Source: Tausonia pullulans (lineage: Eukaryota > Basidiomycota > Tremellomycetes > Cystofilobasidiales > Mrakiaceae). Taken from it: a stretch of 64,000 bases of DNA. Made by a program: the position numbers and the translations under genes. The notes under the pieces were generated by a model, which was given only the letters and a program-made list of their open reading frames with translations, was not told the origin of the DNA and made no database searches. This document shows, piece after piece, positions 34,222-46,082 of the stretch. Position 1 is the stretch's first letter, and each line of letters starts with the position of its first letter. The stretch spans positions 558,001 to 622,000 of the forward strand of contig OX637620.1 of NCBI GenBank assembly GCA_951802195.1. The letters are read 5' to 3'.

Positions 34222-34820
34222 CTAGTGAGGAACAAACTTCTTCGTGAAGAAGGAATCGGCCTTGGGGTACTTTGAGGAGGAGATGATCTCGGTCAGTCTG
34301 ATGTCGTCCACCCAGAGGGCAAGCTGAGCCAGGGACTCACGTGGAAGCGACGCTCGGTGATGCCGTCGCCAGTCGCGATAACGCTCTTGACGGGCACTTC
34401 GGGGACGGCGGTCATTTTGTCCCAAGGCCGTGTATCTACGGAGTGGAGGTTGACTATCAGCTTGAGCTGCGGCAAAGACTGATGGCAGGGGGGATGACGA
34501 ACCCTTGGACGGGAGCCAAGCGACATCTGAGGCAGTGACCGCAGTGTGGAGACCGGTCCACGTCATGAACGAGAGCGAGAACATACAAATGCCGAGGACT
34601 ATAGAGAAAAACTTGGAGTGAGCAAGAGGACCGATGAATTTGTGAGGTTGAAGAGGTTCGACTCACTCGGGTAGATCTCAATAGGCACACGAGGGTGGCG
34701 ACCTCGGACGAAAAGGGCAGCGTGCTCGCCGAACGTTTTGGGGAGGACGACGGGCTTGGGGATGGCTTTGGGAGCGCGAGGAGCAGGAGCAGAATAGCCA
34801 GTGTGGGTTGCGCCGGACAT
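34222..34820 (-). CDS. B12D/MLRQ-family mitochondrial small membrane protein
   Basis: Four exons give a protein of about 140 residues. The start at 34820 reads MSGATHTGYSAPAPRAP, a Pro/Ala-rich leader. Then come FGEHAALFVRGRHPRVPIE, a single membrane span (LGICMFSLSFMTWTGL), VDTRPWDKMTAVPEVPV, and a C-terminus with EIISSSKYPKADSFFTKK. The order P-x-E-I-Y-P, one hydrophobic helix, then an Asp followed by a xxPWxK motif is the pattern of the NADH-ubiquinone reductase MLRQ (NDUFA4)/B12D family of the mitochondrial inner membrane. The third exon needs an intron with a GTCGCT donor (about 34531), which is weak. It may be a respiratory chain accessory subunit. The N-terminus is longer than in animal relatives. 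Confidence 0.6.
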
Positions 34821-35700
34821 GTGGATAGGTGGATAGGTGGATAGGTGAAGATGGGGAGGAGGGCCGGTTGGTCAAAAGTGGAGTTAGGATGGATTGTTGA
34901 GTTGTGATAGTTGATGGAGAATTGGGAGGAGGGGCGATGTCCCGGGGAATTTAAAGGCCACGAAAAGAACATCGTCGAAGGGGAGAGGACTTCGGGAGAT
35001 AGGAAGAAGAACGGACGAGAAGGTGGCGCGAGTTGCGCATGCAGCGGGCAGGCCTCGGAAGACAGGCGAAGAGTCCAGAGGATCGCCTCGCTCGCGGCCA
35101 GCTGCTTGCTGCGAATTCGCGTGTCTCCGGCTCTCCGCGAATCTGTTCATGTCTCATGGATTCGCCGCGTGGTGTTGCAACGTGAACTCATCAGCGAAAC
35201 TTTCGGGAAGGTACGTCGTTGTGCCACCCAAGACACAAACGGGAGGATCAAGCAAAATGGGATTTGGGTCGAGCGTCATGCTCAAGGATGACGACCGCCT
35301 GTCTCCACCAGTCCACCCTTTGCGCAGCCCAAGTCTCGGAGACGACAGATAGGAAGTAGCTATTGCTGGTCATGACTGTACTCGCCATCGACGCTGAAAT
35401 GTGTTTGGCTCTCGTCGCTTCCTTGACGACGAGAGTCATCGCCCTCACCCGCTCACGTACGCTGAGACGCCCGAGTGGGCTCGCACCAAGGAACTCAGCC
35501 CTCGACCACCTACGTCTCTACCCTTCCCTTCCTTCTACACCCATCTAACATCGGCCAGCCATGGCCACACAGTACCCTTCCCTCTTCCGTGCGTCTAGCA
35601 GCGCTCATCGGACTCGAATCGGGAGTCCAGCTTGGCCACAGGCTGACCAGATTCCCCTTCCTTGCTCCACCCCTCTTTCCCACTTCATCGTGTTTCTCTT
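34821..35700. promoter_or_regulatory. Divergent region between the B12D-family gene and VPH1
   Basis: About 880 bases between start codons of head-to-head genes. Short GGATAGGTGGATAGGT repeats lie at about 34821-34845, next to the minus-strand start. The 300 bases before VPH1 are pyrimidine-rich and probably a 5' leader. No conserved protein is readable. Confidence 0.45.
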
Positions 35701-38700
35701 ATGATGCATCGCCCGCCTTCGCCCGCGTCTCCAGGTTCGGAAGAGATGTCTCTAGTCCAGCTCTACATTCCTGGAGAGGTGAGCTGTTGTTCTCGGCTTC
35801 CTGGCATATTCCCCCAAGAGCTTACCCTGACACCCCTCTCTCGTGGCTTTCGCACCTTCCCTCGATCAGGTCGTTCACGACACCATCAGCGAGCTCGGAG
35901 AGATGGGTAATCTCCAGTTCAAGGACGTAAGTGCTTCATATATGATACCCCTCCTCTCGAGGGGTCAGCGGGACTGCTCGTTCGCGCTAGCCTCTCTCTT
36001 AGCTTGGGCCTCGCGCTGATCCGACCTACCCCTCTCGTCGTCTCCTCAATCCGCCTCATTCGCTCTCTACCTGTTCGTTCTTATAAGCTTAACTCCGAGG
36101 TCAACGCCTTCCAGCGTTCCTTTGTTGGTGACATCCGCCGTCTGGACGAGATGGACCGACGGCTTCGCTCGTTCGCGACCCAGATCGCGGCCCTCACATC
36201 GCCTTCGGTCCCTATTCCGTCGCTTGAGTCGACGCCTCCCTTCATCACCGTCGGGCCTCGTGGCCCGCAGGCGATCGATGAACTCGACGTCAAACTCCAG
36301 GAGCATGAGGGCCGTCTCAACCAGATGAACACCTCTTGGGAGGCGCTCGTCAGGCGCCAGCGCGAAATGGAGGAGGCTAAGTGCGTCCTTCGCGAGACAG
36401 CCGTCTTCTTCCAGCAGGTCAGTCATTAGCGCCAATTGTCGGATATAAACGATTGAATGCAAAGGAGAGAAAGAGTAGTTAAAACATAGTACGGGTTAAC
36501 TGACCACCAGCCCACTTTTTTCCCAGGCTGAGGGTCGCCAGACTGAGATCCGCAACTCGTTCGACGACGAGGGCAACCAGCCTCTTCTCGAGGGCGTTGA
36601 CCGCGACCAGAGCGGCGAGAGCGCCTTTGGCTCCGGCTACGACCTCGAATTCGTCTCAGGCACTATTGACCGGGCTCGCATGGCGACGTTCGAGCGCATC
36701 CTCTGGCGCGTCCTCCGCGGCAACCTCTACATGAACTACGCCGAGATCGAGAAGACGTTCGTCGACCCGATCACGGGCGAGGAGGCACGAAAAAACGTCT
36801 TTATCATCTTTGCCCACGGCGCCGAGCTTCTCGCCAAAATCCGCAAGGTTGCCGAGTCCATGGGCGGCACCCTCTATCCGGTTGACACCAACGCCGATAA
36901 GCGCAACGACGCCCTCCGCGAAGTCTCCGACCGACTTGAGGATCTCAACACGGTTGTTTGGAACACGACCCAGACCCGCCGCGTCGAGCTCGGTAAAATC
37001 GCTGAATCCCTCGCTGCCTGGAAGGAGGCCGTTCTCAAGGAGAAGGCCGTCTTCCAGACGATGAACCTCCTCACGTACGACGCCCGGCGCCGCACTCTTG
37101 TCGGTGAGGGATGGTGCCCAACCCGGGATATAACCGCGATCCAGCTTGCACTCCGCCGGGCGACTGTATGTCTGCTCTCGTATCGTATTTGTTTCTCTGC
37201 GCTCTCTCGCTGACGACTGCTGTGTTTGATCCCTTTAAGGAGACAGCCGGAACAAGTGTCCCGCCTATCCTCAACGAGATTAAGACCCACCAGACGCCGC
37301 CGACCTTCCACCGGACGACCGTTTTCACCGAGGCCTTCCAGACCATCATCGATTCGTACGGAGTCGCATCGTACCAGGAAGTCAATCCGGGTCTCTTCAC
37401 CGTCGTTACCTTCCCCTTCCTTTTCGCCGTCATGTTCGGCGACCTCGGTCATGGCATCATCGCCTTCCTCGCCGGTATCACCATGGTCCTCTACGAGAAG
37501 CGACTCTCCAAGGCCGATCTTGGCGAGATGTTTGAGACGTTCTTCTTGTCAGTCGTGCTGTTCTTGCTCTCGAACGTCCAGGTTATTCGCTGACTCTACT
37601 CTTGGCCTCTCTGCAGTGGTCGCTACATCATCCTCCTCATGGGCATCTTTTCGATGTATACCGGTCTCATCTATAATGACATCTTCTCGAAGTCAATGAC
37701 GCTGTTCACCCCGGGCTGGGAGTGGCCCGAAGGCAACGGCACGCTCACGGCCGTCCAGACGGGCGTCTACCCATTCGGACTTGACCCGACCTGGCACGGT
37801 ACCGACAACGGCCTTGTCTTTACTAATTCATACAAGATGAAGATGTCGATCATCCTTGGTGTCATCCACGTGAGTGTTACTTGGGGCCCGGGCCGCTACT
37901 GCTAGCTAGCTGACCTATTGTTCCCCCCAGATGTCCTTCGCCATCTGCCTCCAGGTCCCTAACCATCTACACGTCAAGGACTACCTCTCGATTTGGGCCG
38001 AGTTCATCCCGCAGATTCTCTTTATGGAGTCCCTCTTCGGCTATCTCGTCATCTGCATCATCTACAAGTGGTCAACCGACTGGACGGCCCCAGGTGCGAC
38101 CCAGCCGCCCGGCCTCCTCAACATGCTCATCTACATGTTCCTCTCGCCCGGATCGGTCAAGCCTGAGGAGCAGCTTTTCCCAGGCCAGAACGCGCTCCAA
38201 GTGTTCCTTCTCCTGCTGGCGGTCGTTTGTGTGCCTTGGATGCTCTGCATCAAGCCGTACCTGCTCCTCAAGGAGATGAAGAAGCACGAGCAGGAGGGCT
38301 ATCACGGCATCTCAGACAATGAGCACGCCCCGAGGACGTCGAACAGCCAGGACCAGGAGGAGGAGGAGGAGGGTAATGGCCACGCTCTCACTGAGCAGAT
38401 GCAGGGAGGTGGTGCCGACAACGGCGAGGAGGTGAGCAGCAATTCACCCCATCGGTTTGGGCCGATACTGATCCCTATCTCCATCTTTCTTTTCCAGGGA
38501 GGCCACGACGCCGGCGAGATTGTCATCCACCAGGTCATCCACACGATTGAGTTCTGCCTCGGTACGTCGTCTATCTCCCTTCAATCTAGCCCTTCCCCTT
38601 CTAACGCCGACTCCTCCCATCCAGGCTGCATCTCCAACACAGCCTCCTACCTCCGCCTCTGGGCGCTCTCCCTCGCCCACGCCCAGCTCTCAGAGGTACT

Positions 38701-39091
38701 CTACTCGATGACCCTCGAGGGCTCATTCCCGCAGAAGGCTTCCGACGCCGGTATCGGCTCGATCCTCTTCGTCTTTGTCATGTTTGCCGTTTGGTTCGTG
38801 CTCACGCTCGCAATCCTCTGCATCATGGAGGTCAGTGTTATATTCTAGCGTCACTCTCAAGACCCCTCTAACTGATTCAATCGCAACAGGGTCTCTCCGC
38901 CTTCCTTCACGCCCTCCGTCTCCACTGGGTCGAGTTCAACGGAAAGTTCTACAAGGCCGGTCAGTCGTTGTGTCTCACGTCCGTCTGTTTCCCTCTTTTT
39001 TCTAATGCTGACTCTTTACACCACGAATCTAGGCGGATACGCCTTCACCCCGCTCACGTTCGCTCACCTCGGCGTCGAGACTGAGGCTTAA
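35701..39091 (+). CDS. VPH1: V-type proton ATPase subunit a
   Basis: The Vo stator subunit that forms the two proton half-channels of the vacuolar or endosomal H+-ATPase. The start at 35701 ([11 protein letters not shown]) leads into [10 protein letters not shown] and [20 protein letters not shown]. The cytosolic domain includes [51 protein letters not shown] and [11 protein letters not shown]. The membrane domain includes [86 protein letters not shown] and the last helix [16 protein letters not shown]. The Arg in YLRLW corresponds to the essential Arg735 of yeast Vph1. The sum of exons is about 850 residues, the normal length. An acidic Glu-run loop lies at about 38340-38400. It has eleven exons or so and ends at TAA 39091. 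Only one paralogue is in the window, so vacuolar versus Golgi location is undecided. Confidence 0.95.
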
Positions 39092-39384
39092 AGTCGAGAA
39101 AGATTTCTCCGGATCGAGCTCTTCTTTTGTGCCTTCTCTCCTTCGACCAGTAGAAGTCCTCCTCTCCTTTCTGCATGTGCTCAATGGAGTGAGGCGAATC
39201 GATGCATATGAATTCGAGCAGCCGCTTTGCGATGGAATTCCCTTGAGCCATCCCTCTGGACAGCTGAACCGACGGAGCACAGAAGGAAAGATGGATAGCT
39301 CGGCTCTTTTGGTTCCCCCTCTTCTCCCTCCCTCCCACCCACCCACCTACCCATCGTACATAACGCACCCTCCCCCGGTCCACC

Positions 39385-41258
39385 TTACATACTCGGGTCA
39401 ATCTCTCCCAGCAGCATCGTCCCGTCCTTGGAGCTCGTCAAGATGACGGGCTCCTTCGGGTGGAACGCACAGCTCGTGACGGTCCCCCGATGACCCGGAA
39501 GCTTGTACTGGATCTCCCCGCTCTCGACATCCCACAGGGTGACCGTCCGGTCGCCGCCACCGACGGCGACGCGTCGGCCTCCGTCGTCGAGGGACCAGGC
39601 GGCTCGGGAGAGCGTCGATTCGAACCCTGCGGGGGCGCCTTGGAGGATGCGGTGGATTCGGGTCGGCGTCACAGAGAAGGGCTTGACGTCGTGGATGACG
39701 AGGGTGGAGTCGAAAGAGGAAGAGACGAGGTTGTGACCCGAGGGGGAGAGAGCTAGCGAGGCGATCTAGAGGAAGAGCGGGAAGGGGGGAGTGTAGGGGG
39801 AGTATCAGGACAGTGAGGCGATGGAGGGGAGAGGGGAGAGCAAGCGAAACGCACGGTGTCGGTGTGGCCCTGGAGAGAATAGAGGAGAGCCTTCTTCCGG
39901 ATGTCGTACACGTGAATCTCGTTGTCGATGCCGCCCTGCAACAAAAACGGTCCTCCGTCAGTTTCTCAGCCCAATGGATAGACGGAAGCGCGCAGGCGAG
40001 TCCACTCACCACAAAGACCTGGGCCCCATCAGCGCTCCAGCAGACCGCCGTCGACGGAATCCCGCCCCTCTCCTCCCCAAGCTCCAGCACCGCTTGCTTC
40101 CCCTCCAGGTCCGCGTCCCAGACCCTCACGACCCCATCGTCTCCAGCAGAAGCGACGAGCTCCCTCCCTCCGCCGGACCTCACACGGTCTATCGAGTTGA
40201 TGCACCCATAGTGAGCTGCGTACTTGCGCTCCCGCTGGCCCGTCGTGAGGTCCGTGATAGCGAGGACACCGTCGGCTGACGCGGTGTAAAGATGGGGGGT
40301 CACGAGGGAGAACTGGAGGTCGAGGATCGCGGCCTTGTGAACGGCGGAGAGAAGGGCAGTATTCGTGTGCTTGTAGGTGTCCCAGAGGGCTGATGGCAGG
40401 AGAAGTCAGTCTCTGATGGGCGAGACAAGCGCTCGAGAAAAGAGAGAACAGCGAGAAGACGACGACGTCGACGCGAGGCGGGAAGAGCATAAGCGAGGAA
40501 GGTTGGATGCAGAGCAACCCGGCCCTTGCGACGCGCTTGCCGGTCTTTTGCATTCGACGGTTGCCTCTCGCAAGGCTAACAGCTGAGGAGGTAGCATCCA
40601 AGCAGTCGGAGGATAGGACGAGCTTGTCTCGAGGTTTTGCTGAAGTTACATGAAGGCGCGCTCTACCAACCCAAGTTCGGGCTGAGAGACGCGACAGGAG
40701 GGGCCCTGCCAGCCCTGTTTGGGGTTAACGGCCAGAAAGGCACGCATGCAGAGCCCTAGCAACGATACAGCGGCCCGAATGCGGGTAGAGACGCGTCAAG
40801 AGAGAGAAGCGAGAAGAGAGAGAACACGAACATATCGCGCGGTCGGCACCGCAAGCGGCGATCGTGTTGCCGTCCGGAGAGAAGCGCGAGGTGAGGATCT
40901 CGCTCGAATGCGCGCCTGAGAGGGAGATGATGGGCGCTTCGAGGTTGGATGTCCGCTTGCTGAGAGTGAGGGGGCAGCAGGAGAGCAGCCAGAGCAACAG
41001 GAGGACGGGGAGGGGGGGACGCGCGAAGGTCAGCCAGCTGTCGCGCTTGCATGCTCAGACAACCGCGTAGGCAATCGCCTGGACCAGCCAGAGGGGGACG
41101 CACACAGTTCGGATGAGGGCCCCCTTGTCCTGCTTGCCGGATCCGGTGGAGCCGATGGCGACGGTGAGCTCAGGCTGGTCGTCGCCGTCGTCGAAGCGGG
41201 TCCGCTTGGAGAGCGCGGTCGAGGTGCCCTGGCCCGGCGGGGGCGACTTGCGGATCAT
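39385..41258 (-). CDS. SNRNP40: U5 snRNP 40 kDa WD-repeat protein
   Basis: Seven-bladed WD40 protein of the U5 snRNP and of the spliceosome (S. pombe Cwf17/Spf38 type). The start at 41258 gives MIRKSPPPGQGTSTALSKR, then a low-complexity leader. The first blade starts at NLEAPIISLSGAHSSEI, which mirrors LQAPIMLLSGHEGEV of the human protein. Further blades are FSPDGNTIAACGADRAI, LYTASADGVLAITDLTTG, LVASAGDDGVVRVWDADL, GGIDNEIHVYDIRKKALLYS, SFDSTLVIHDVKPF, RVAVGGGDRTVTLWDV and the end segment YKLPGHRGTVTSCAFHPKEP, with GEIDPSM before TAA at 39385. The C-terminal blade with HPKEPVILTSSKD is diagnostic for this protein rather than for other WD40 families. It is divergent from QCR2 with 303 bases between starts. 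Confidence 0.9.
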
Positions 41259-41561
41259 GAGGGGTCGTCGGCGGATGGGGGCGCGGTGGGCTCGAGGAGG
41301 AGGGCGAGTGCGAGGAAGGGAGGCGAGGCGGAGGGCGGATGGTATGGGATTGGAGTTGATGGCCGTTGGACGTGCGATCCATCCGTCTCGTCGCCGCCGC
41401 GTCTTCCCTCCTGGGCGAGCGAGCGAAAAGGCGACAGAGGCAGGCGGCGGAGCGCACGAGCAGCGGCCCCGTCGTCCTCGTCGCTCGACACTCCATTCTC
41501 TCTTCAACCACCATCGCCCCACCCCACCCCCACCCCCGTCTCTCTTCTCCGTCCGCCAGCC
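41259..41561. promoter_or_regulatory. Short bidirectional promoter SNRNP40 / QCR2
   Basis: Only 303 bases separate the two ATG codons. The QCR2 side is a CT-rich leader (CCACCCCCACCCCC near 41519-41540). No TATA box is evident. Both transcripts must start inside this stretch or overlap. Confidence 0.55.
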
Positions 41562-43568
41562 ATGTTCTCTCTCGCCCAGAGGCGTACGGCCGCTGCCCTC
41601 CCCGCCCGCTCGTTCGTGACCGTCTCCCAGCTCACCCCGAAGGTCAAGGTCGCCGCCGTCGACAACGGCTCCCAGACGGCCTCTCTTACCCTCGTCCTCA
41701 AGGGCGGATCTCGCTACGAGCCCTCTGCCGGCGTTGCTAACGTCGTCAAGAACTTTGCCTTCAAGGTACGCCCGACCGCGTCCAAGACCGGGCCAGACGC
41801 CTCACCGACTGACGGCCGCTCCTTCTCTCGTTCTCCGATTCGCTCGCTGTCGTCCCATCCCATCCGCGTCCCACTCCTCCAAACGACACATCTACGCCCT
41901 TCTCCTTCTCGCCCCTGCTTCTCTCCCCTAGTCGAACAAGTTCCGCTCCGCCCTCGGCAATGTCCGCACCGCCGAGCACCAGGGTGCCGTCCTCTCGTCG
42001 ACGCTCACCCGGGAGCAGCTCCTCCTGACCGCTCAGTTCCTCCGCGGCGACGAGTGCGTGTTTCTTGTTCTCTTCCACGCCGGTCTGGCTAGTTGCTGCT
42101 TTTCTGCGTCTTTGGGACTAGGAGGACCTCCGGCGCTGGGCTTCATCCTGACGCGCGCGCGCGGAGAGAACTGAGCCTGGTTCGCCGACGTTGCCCGCCG
42201 TTCTTCGCACGCGCGGAGCGGCCCTGGCGCTCACTTGCCCGTCGGCCGCTCCCAGCCCTGCCGACCTGTCGCCCGCTAGCTCATCATGGCCCGCACCATC
42301 ATCATCGACGACTGACTGACGCTTGCTCCCTTTCTCTATGTTGCCCCATTCCTTCTCTCTCGCCACTTCTCTGCTCGCCTTCGAAATCGCCCCTTCTTCA
42401 TTCTCGTCCGCCCACTCGCTCAGGGAGCTCTTCGTCAACATGCTTCACAACGAGCTCTTCCCCACGCTCAAGCGCCACGAGCTCGAGGAGCAGGTCGTCC
42501 CTGTCACGGCCCTCGAGTCTCAGAGGAGCGCTTCCGAGCCCCTTACCGCTACCCTTGAGGCTGCCCACCGGGTCGCCTTCCGTTCCGGCCTCGGCAACTC
42601 GATCTTCGCCACCCAGGAGGAGCCCGTGACGCTCTCCCAGGTCGCTGCCCACGTCTCCAAGCTCCGCGCGGACGAGGTCGCCCTCATCGGAACCGGCATC
42701 TCTCACGAGACGCTCGTCAAGCTCGCCGAACCCCTCTTTGGCGGGGAGCTCACGTACGAGCTTGAGGAGGCCGGCTACGACCTTTCCGTCAAGCAGTCGA
42801 CCGTCCCTTCGGTCTACAAGGGTGGTGAGTCGCGCGCGGCGTTCGACCTCCACTCGCTTGAGTCCCACGGACCCTCGGTCGTCATTGCGTACGGTGTCAC
42901 GGGCAAGGACAAGGTCCCCTCGCTCGCCGAGGCTACAGTCCTCGGCCAGCTCCTCGGTGGTTCTCCCGCGATCAAGTGGTCCTCGGGCTCTTCCCCGCTT
43001 GCCCAGGCCGCCTCCGCCGTTGAGGGTCAGGCGACCGCCCGGGCGTTTGTCCAGTCGTACTCGGACGCCGCACTCCTCTGCATCCAAATCGAGGCCGAGG
43101 GCACGAAGCGTCTCAGCGAGGTCGCCGCCCATGCCGGTAAGACCGTCAAGTCGCTCCAGTCGGTCTCCAAGGAGCAGCTCGCGAGGGCCGTTGCTCAGGC
43201 CAAGTATGAGATCGCCGCCAAGTCGGAGACCGATGAGGGTCTTGTCGAGCTCGTCGCTCCCCAGATCTTCTCGGGCAAGGTCGACGACCTCAAGACTGTC
43301 TTTGCTGCGCTCGACGCCATCACCCCGGAATCCATCTCCAAGGTGAGGCGCCCGCTCTCTCGAGATCTTCTTCGATCCAGGAAAATAATTGACGTTGTTC
43401 TCGACAGACCCTTGCCTCCTTCACCGCTTCCAAGCCCTCCGTTGCCTCGGTTGCTCGCCTGAGCCAGATGGCTTATGCCGTGAGTGGTGGCGACACTGCT
43501 TTACCCTTACTCTTGCTCAAGGGCTGACATCTCGCCTATGCTCTTTTCAGGACGACCTTGGTCTCTAA
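41562..43568 (+). CDS. QCR2: Cytochrome bc1 complex core protein 2
   Basis: Subunit of mitochondrial complex III, related to processing peptidases but non-catalytic. The start at 41562 gives an amphipathic presequence (MFSLAQRRTAAALPARSF). The mature part has KVKVAAVDNGSQTASLTLVL, KGGSRYEPSAGVANVVKNFA, LSSTLTREQLLLTAQFLRGD, LFVNMLHNELFPTLKRHELE, then SKQTVPSVYKGG-like and SHGPSVVIAYGVTG segments and LGGSPAIKWSSGSSPLAQAA. No HxxEH zinc motif is present, which fits core protein 2. The end is RLSQMAYADDLGL at TAA 43566-43568. There are five or six exons, the third one long (about 42425-43342), and a large intron at about 42055-42424. Expression is probably high given the strongly biased codons. 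Confidence 0.92.
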
Positions 43569-43613
43569 AGCACCGGGCGATAGAGTCGGATCGGAACGGA
43601 TGGACAGTGTACA

Positions 43614-43615
<2 letters not shown>

Positions 43616-43681
<66 letters not shown>
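43616..43681. repeat. (GA)n microsatellite, 33 units
   Basis: An uninterrupted AG/GA dinucleotide run of 66 bases, 48 bases after the QCR2 stop codon, so probably in its 3' UTR. It creates artificial Arg-Glu and Ser-Leu open frames, which I do not call. Confidence 0.95.
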
Positions 43682-43687
<6 letters not shown>

Positions 43688-44043
43688 GATGAGCGATGTC
43701 TCTGGCATAATGGAGGACGATCGGTAGAGATCGCACCCTGAGTGCGTGAGATCTTAGGGCGAGGTTGGGGAGGCGGGGGGAGCGGGGCGGGGGGCTTTGC
43801 GTCGTAGAAAAAGCTTAGCTAGCGCTGGTGGGCCTGAATTTCATTTTTCTTTTCTTCTCAACTCTGAACTCTCACTTTCAGGAGTGCAAAAACGGGTGGT
43901 GAAGCAAGCGCCTTGCCATGACGACGACGCAAGGACGCCAATCGCGTGTCACGTCACACTCGAGACGCGTCAATCAGCTGTGCCACCAGCCACCACCCTG
44001 CCTGCCTTCGAGGAGACCGGCAAGAAAGCGTGTCGAAAGTGCA
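43682..44043. other. Intergenic region QCR2 / ATE1
   Basis: It contains the end of the QCR2 3' region, including a G-rich stretch (GGCGGGGGGAGCGGGGCGGGG near 43770-43794). After that lies the upstream region of ATE1. An in-frame ATG at 43918 could extend ATE1 by 42 residues. Confidence 0.45.
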
Positions 44044-46082
44044 ATGCCCCCTGGACCCTCTCTCATCTCTCCTGTCGGATACTCGCATTCGTCGTGCGGG
44101 TATTGTTCTGCTAAGGGCGAGCGGAGCAAGGCCAAATCGAGCGTCTCGTACGGGCTCTGGTGAGTTCGCTCATTTGCCCTCGACGGACGGCGTGATAGGA
44201 CCGCTGATTTGACGTTGAGGGGGGGATGTATATAGGGCAACTCAGATGTCCGTAGAGGTATGCCTTCCGTTTGCCTGACTGCTCGCTGTCTCCTCTGCTT
44301 CTGACGATACGCGTCATTGACCGACCCTCCCTCCCAGCTGTACGAGGTCCTTATCAATCGAGGTTGGCGCCGATCTGGGCACTACGTTTACCAGTCCGTC
44401 GTTTCGTCTCTCGCCATCTCCCTCTATCTCTATATCTCCCACACGCACTGAAAACTCCCATCAACGCTCACAGCCCAGACATGGCCCGCACCTGCTGTCC
44501 CCAGTACACGATCCGCCTCTCGGCCTCCACCTTCCGACCAGGAAAGCACCTCCGAAGGACGCTCACCAAGTTCAATCGCTACATCTTGACAGGCTCCGAG
44601 GTCCGCAGCGCTGGGACGTGGGTTTTCTCCCCCTTTGCGTGCAAGGTGAAGATAGAGAAGGCTGAGGCGACGACTAGCCAGGCCTCATCCCCTCATCCAG
44701 GACTACCAGCTCGGGAGGGGCAAGTACAGCAAGCCGTTTGACCTGTACAATCAAGTCCATGTCGCTGAGGCACCTCGGGAGCCTTCTTTTTCTGGCGGAG
44801 GCGGCAAAGCTGCTCACGAGTTCCGGGTGTGTAGTCGCGCGCCACCCATCTTCTGGTCCTTGGACATCACTCTGAGCATCTGGGACGTCTTCACAGGTCC
44901 AACTCCACACTTCGGACCCTCCGCATCCGAGCGTGCACGCTCTCTACAAGCGCTACCAAATCAGGATCCACGGGGACTCGCCGGCGTCGTCGAGTCTCTC
45001 CTTCGCTAGCTTCAAGCGGTTCCTCTGCTCCTCCCCTCTCGAACCGTCCAGGATCCTCTACACCCGACTTCCCTCGTCCTCTTCCTGCGCCTCCTCAGTA
45101 GGCCTCCCAGAATCCTACGGGACCTATCACCAGCTTTACTGGCTTGACGGCGCCCTCGTCGCTTTCGCCGTCCTCGATATCCTCCCCAGTGGCGTCTCAA
45201 GCGTCTACTTTTGCTACGACCCGGCCCACACGGACACCGCGGGGATCGGATGGGGGAAGGTGAGTGCACTGAGGGAGGCGAGCTTGGTGAGAGAGATGAG
45301 AGAGGTGGGAGGGTGGGAGGGGGCGAAGTTTTTGTACCTTGGGGTGAGTGTTGTTCTTTCTCCGTCTTGTTTGCGGCTTCTGATCTGGCTGGAGTCTTGT
45401 CAGTACTACATCCATTCGTGCACAAAAATGCGGTACAAGGGACAGCTCCGTCCGAGCGAGCTCCTCGACCCCGGCACCAACATCTTCCATCCTCTCGCGA
45501 AGATTGCTCCATACCTCGACGCCTATCCGCGTGGTTACTTCGCTTTTGATCAACTGCCGCCTTCCAGTCCTTCTCCTCTTTCTCCGCTTCCCGCATCGTC
45601 GACTCCAACGTCCACCTCTCAAATCTCCTCCTCCCCCGCCTCTTCCACCTCCGACTTCGATTCGGAAGAGGACGAAGACGAAGACGAAGGCGACCGCCGC
45701 CTTCCCTACTCCCCACCACCCCCATCCTTCCTCGACACTCGCACTATTCCTCGTTCTGTAATCAGCCAAGTGAGGGTGCTCATCCCCGGCCAGGGGTACA
45801 CGAACTATCTAGTGTGTATTCTCTCCCTCCCTCGGTTTTCCATCCCGGAGTGCTGATAGAAGCGTACGAACCCAGGACTCGCCGTACGCCAGCCTCACAG
45901 AAACGAAAGATGCGCTTGCCGACCTCATTGCAGCGCTGCATGGGCCTGGATCGTGCGTGCCTGTGGATGGAGAGCATGTGGGAGAAGAAGGTAGAGGAGG
46001 GGGATTGCTGGGAGGGGAGGAGGCCCGCACAGGTAGGGCAAAAGTCCAGAGCAAGGTTGGGCTGGTGTTGGTGCATTTTTGA
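44044..46082 (+). CDS. ATE1: Arginyl-tRNA--protein transferase
   Basis: Transfers Arg from Arg-tRNA to N-terminal Asp, Glu or oxidised Cys and so feeds the Arg/N-degron pathway. The start at 44044 (MPPGPSLISPVGYSH) leads to SSCGYCSAKGERSKAKSSVS, with the conserved CxxC, then LYEVLINRGWRRSGHYVYQ and DMARTCCPQYTIRLSAS, with the conserved Cys pair, and RRTLTKFNRYILTG. The C-terminal domain has ALYKRYQIRIHGD, ILYTRLPSSS, SYGTYHQLYWLDGALVAFAV, LPSGVSSVYFCYDP, GAKFLYLGYYIHSCTKMRYK and GQLRPSELLDP. A Ser/Pro and Asp/Glu-rich insertion lies at about 45555-45720. The last exons are shorter and less conserved, with TGA at 46080-46082. A longer start at 43918 is possible. Confidence 0.92.

Noticed and set aside
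41286-42092. Long plus-strand frame overlapping the SNRNP40 start and the QCR2 start
   Set aside because: Its 5' part is antisense to SNRNP40 and the promoter; only the part from ATG 41562 matches QCR2, and the part after the first QCR2 exon is intron.
43484-43741. Arg-Glu and Ser-Leu repeat proteins
   Set aside because: These are translations of the (GA)n microsatellite.
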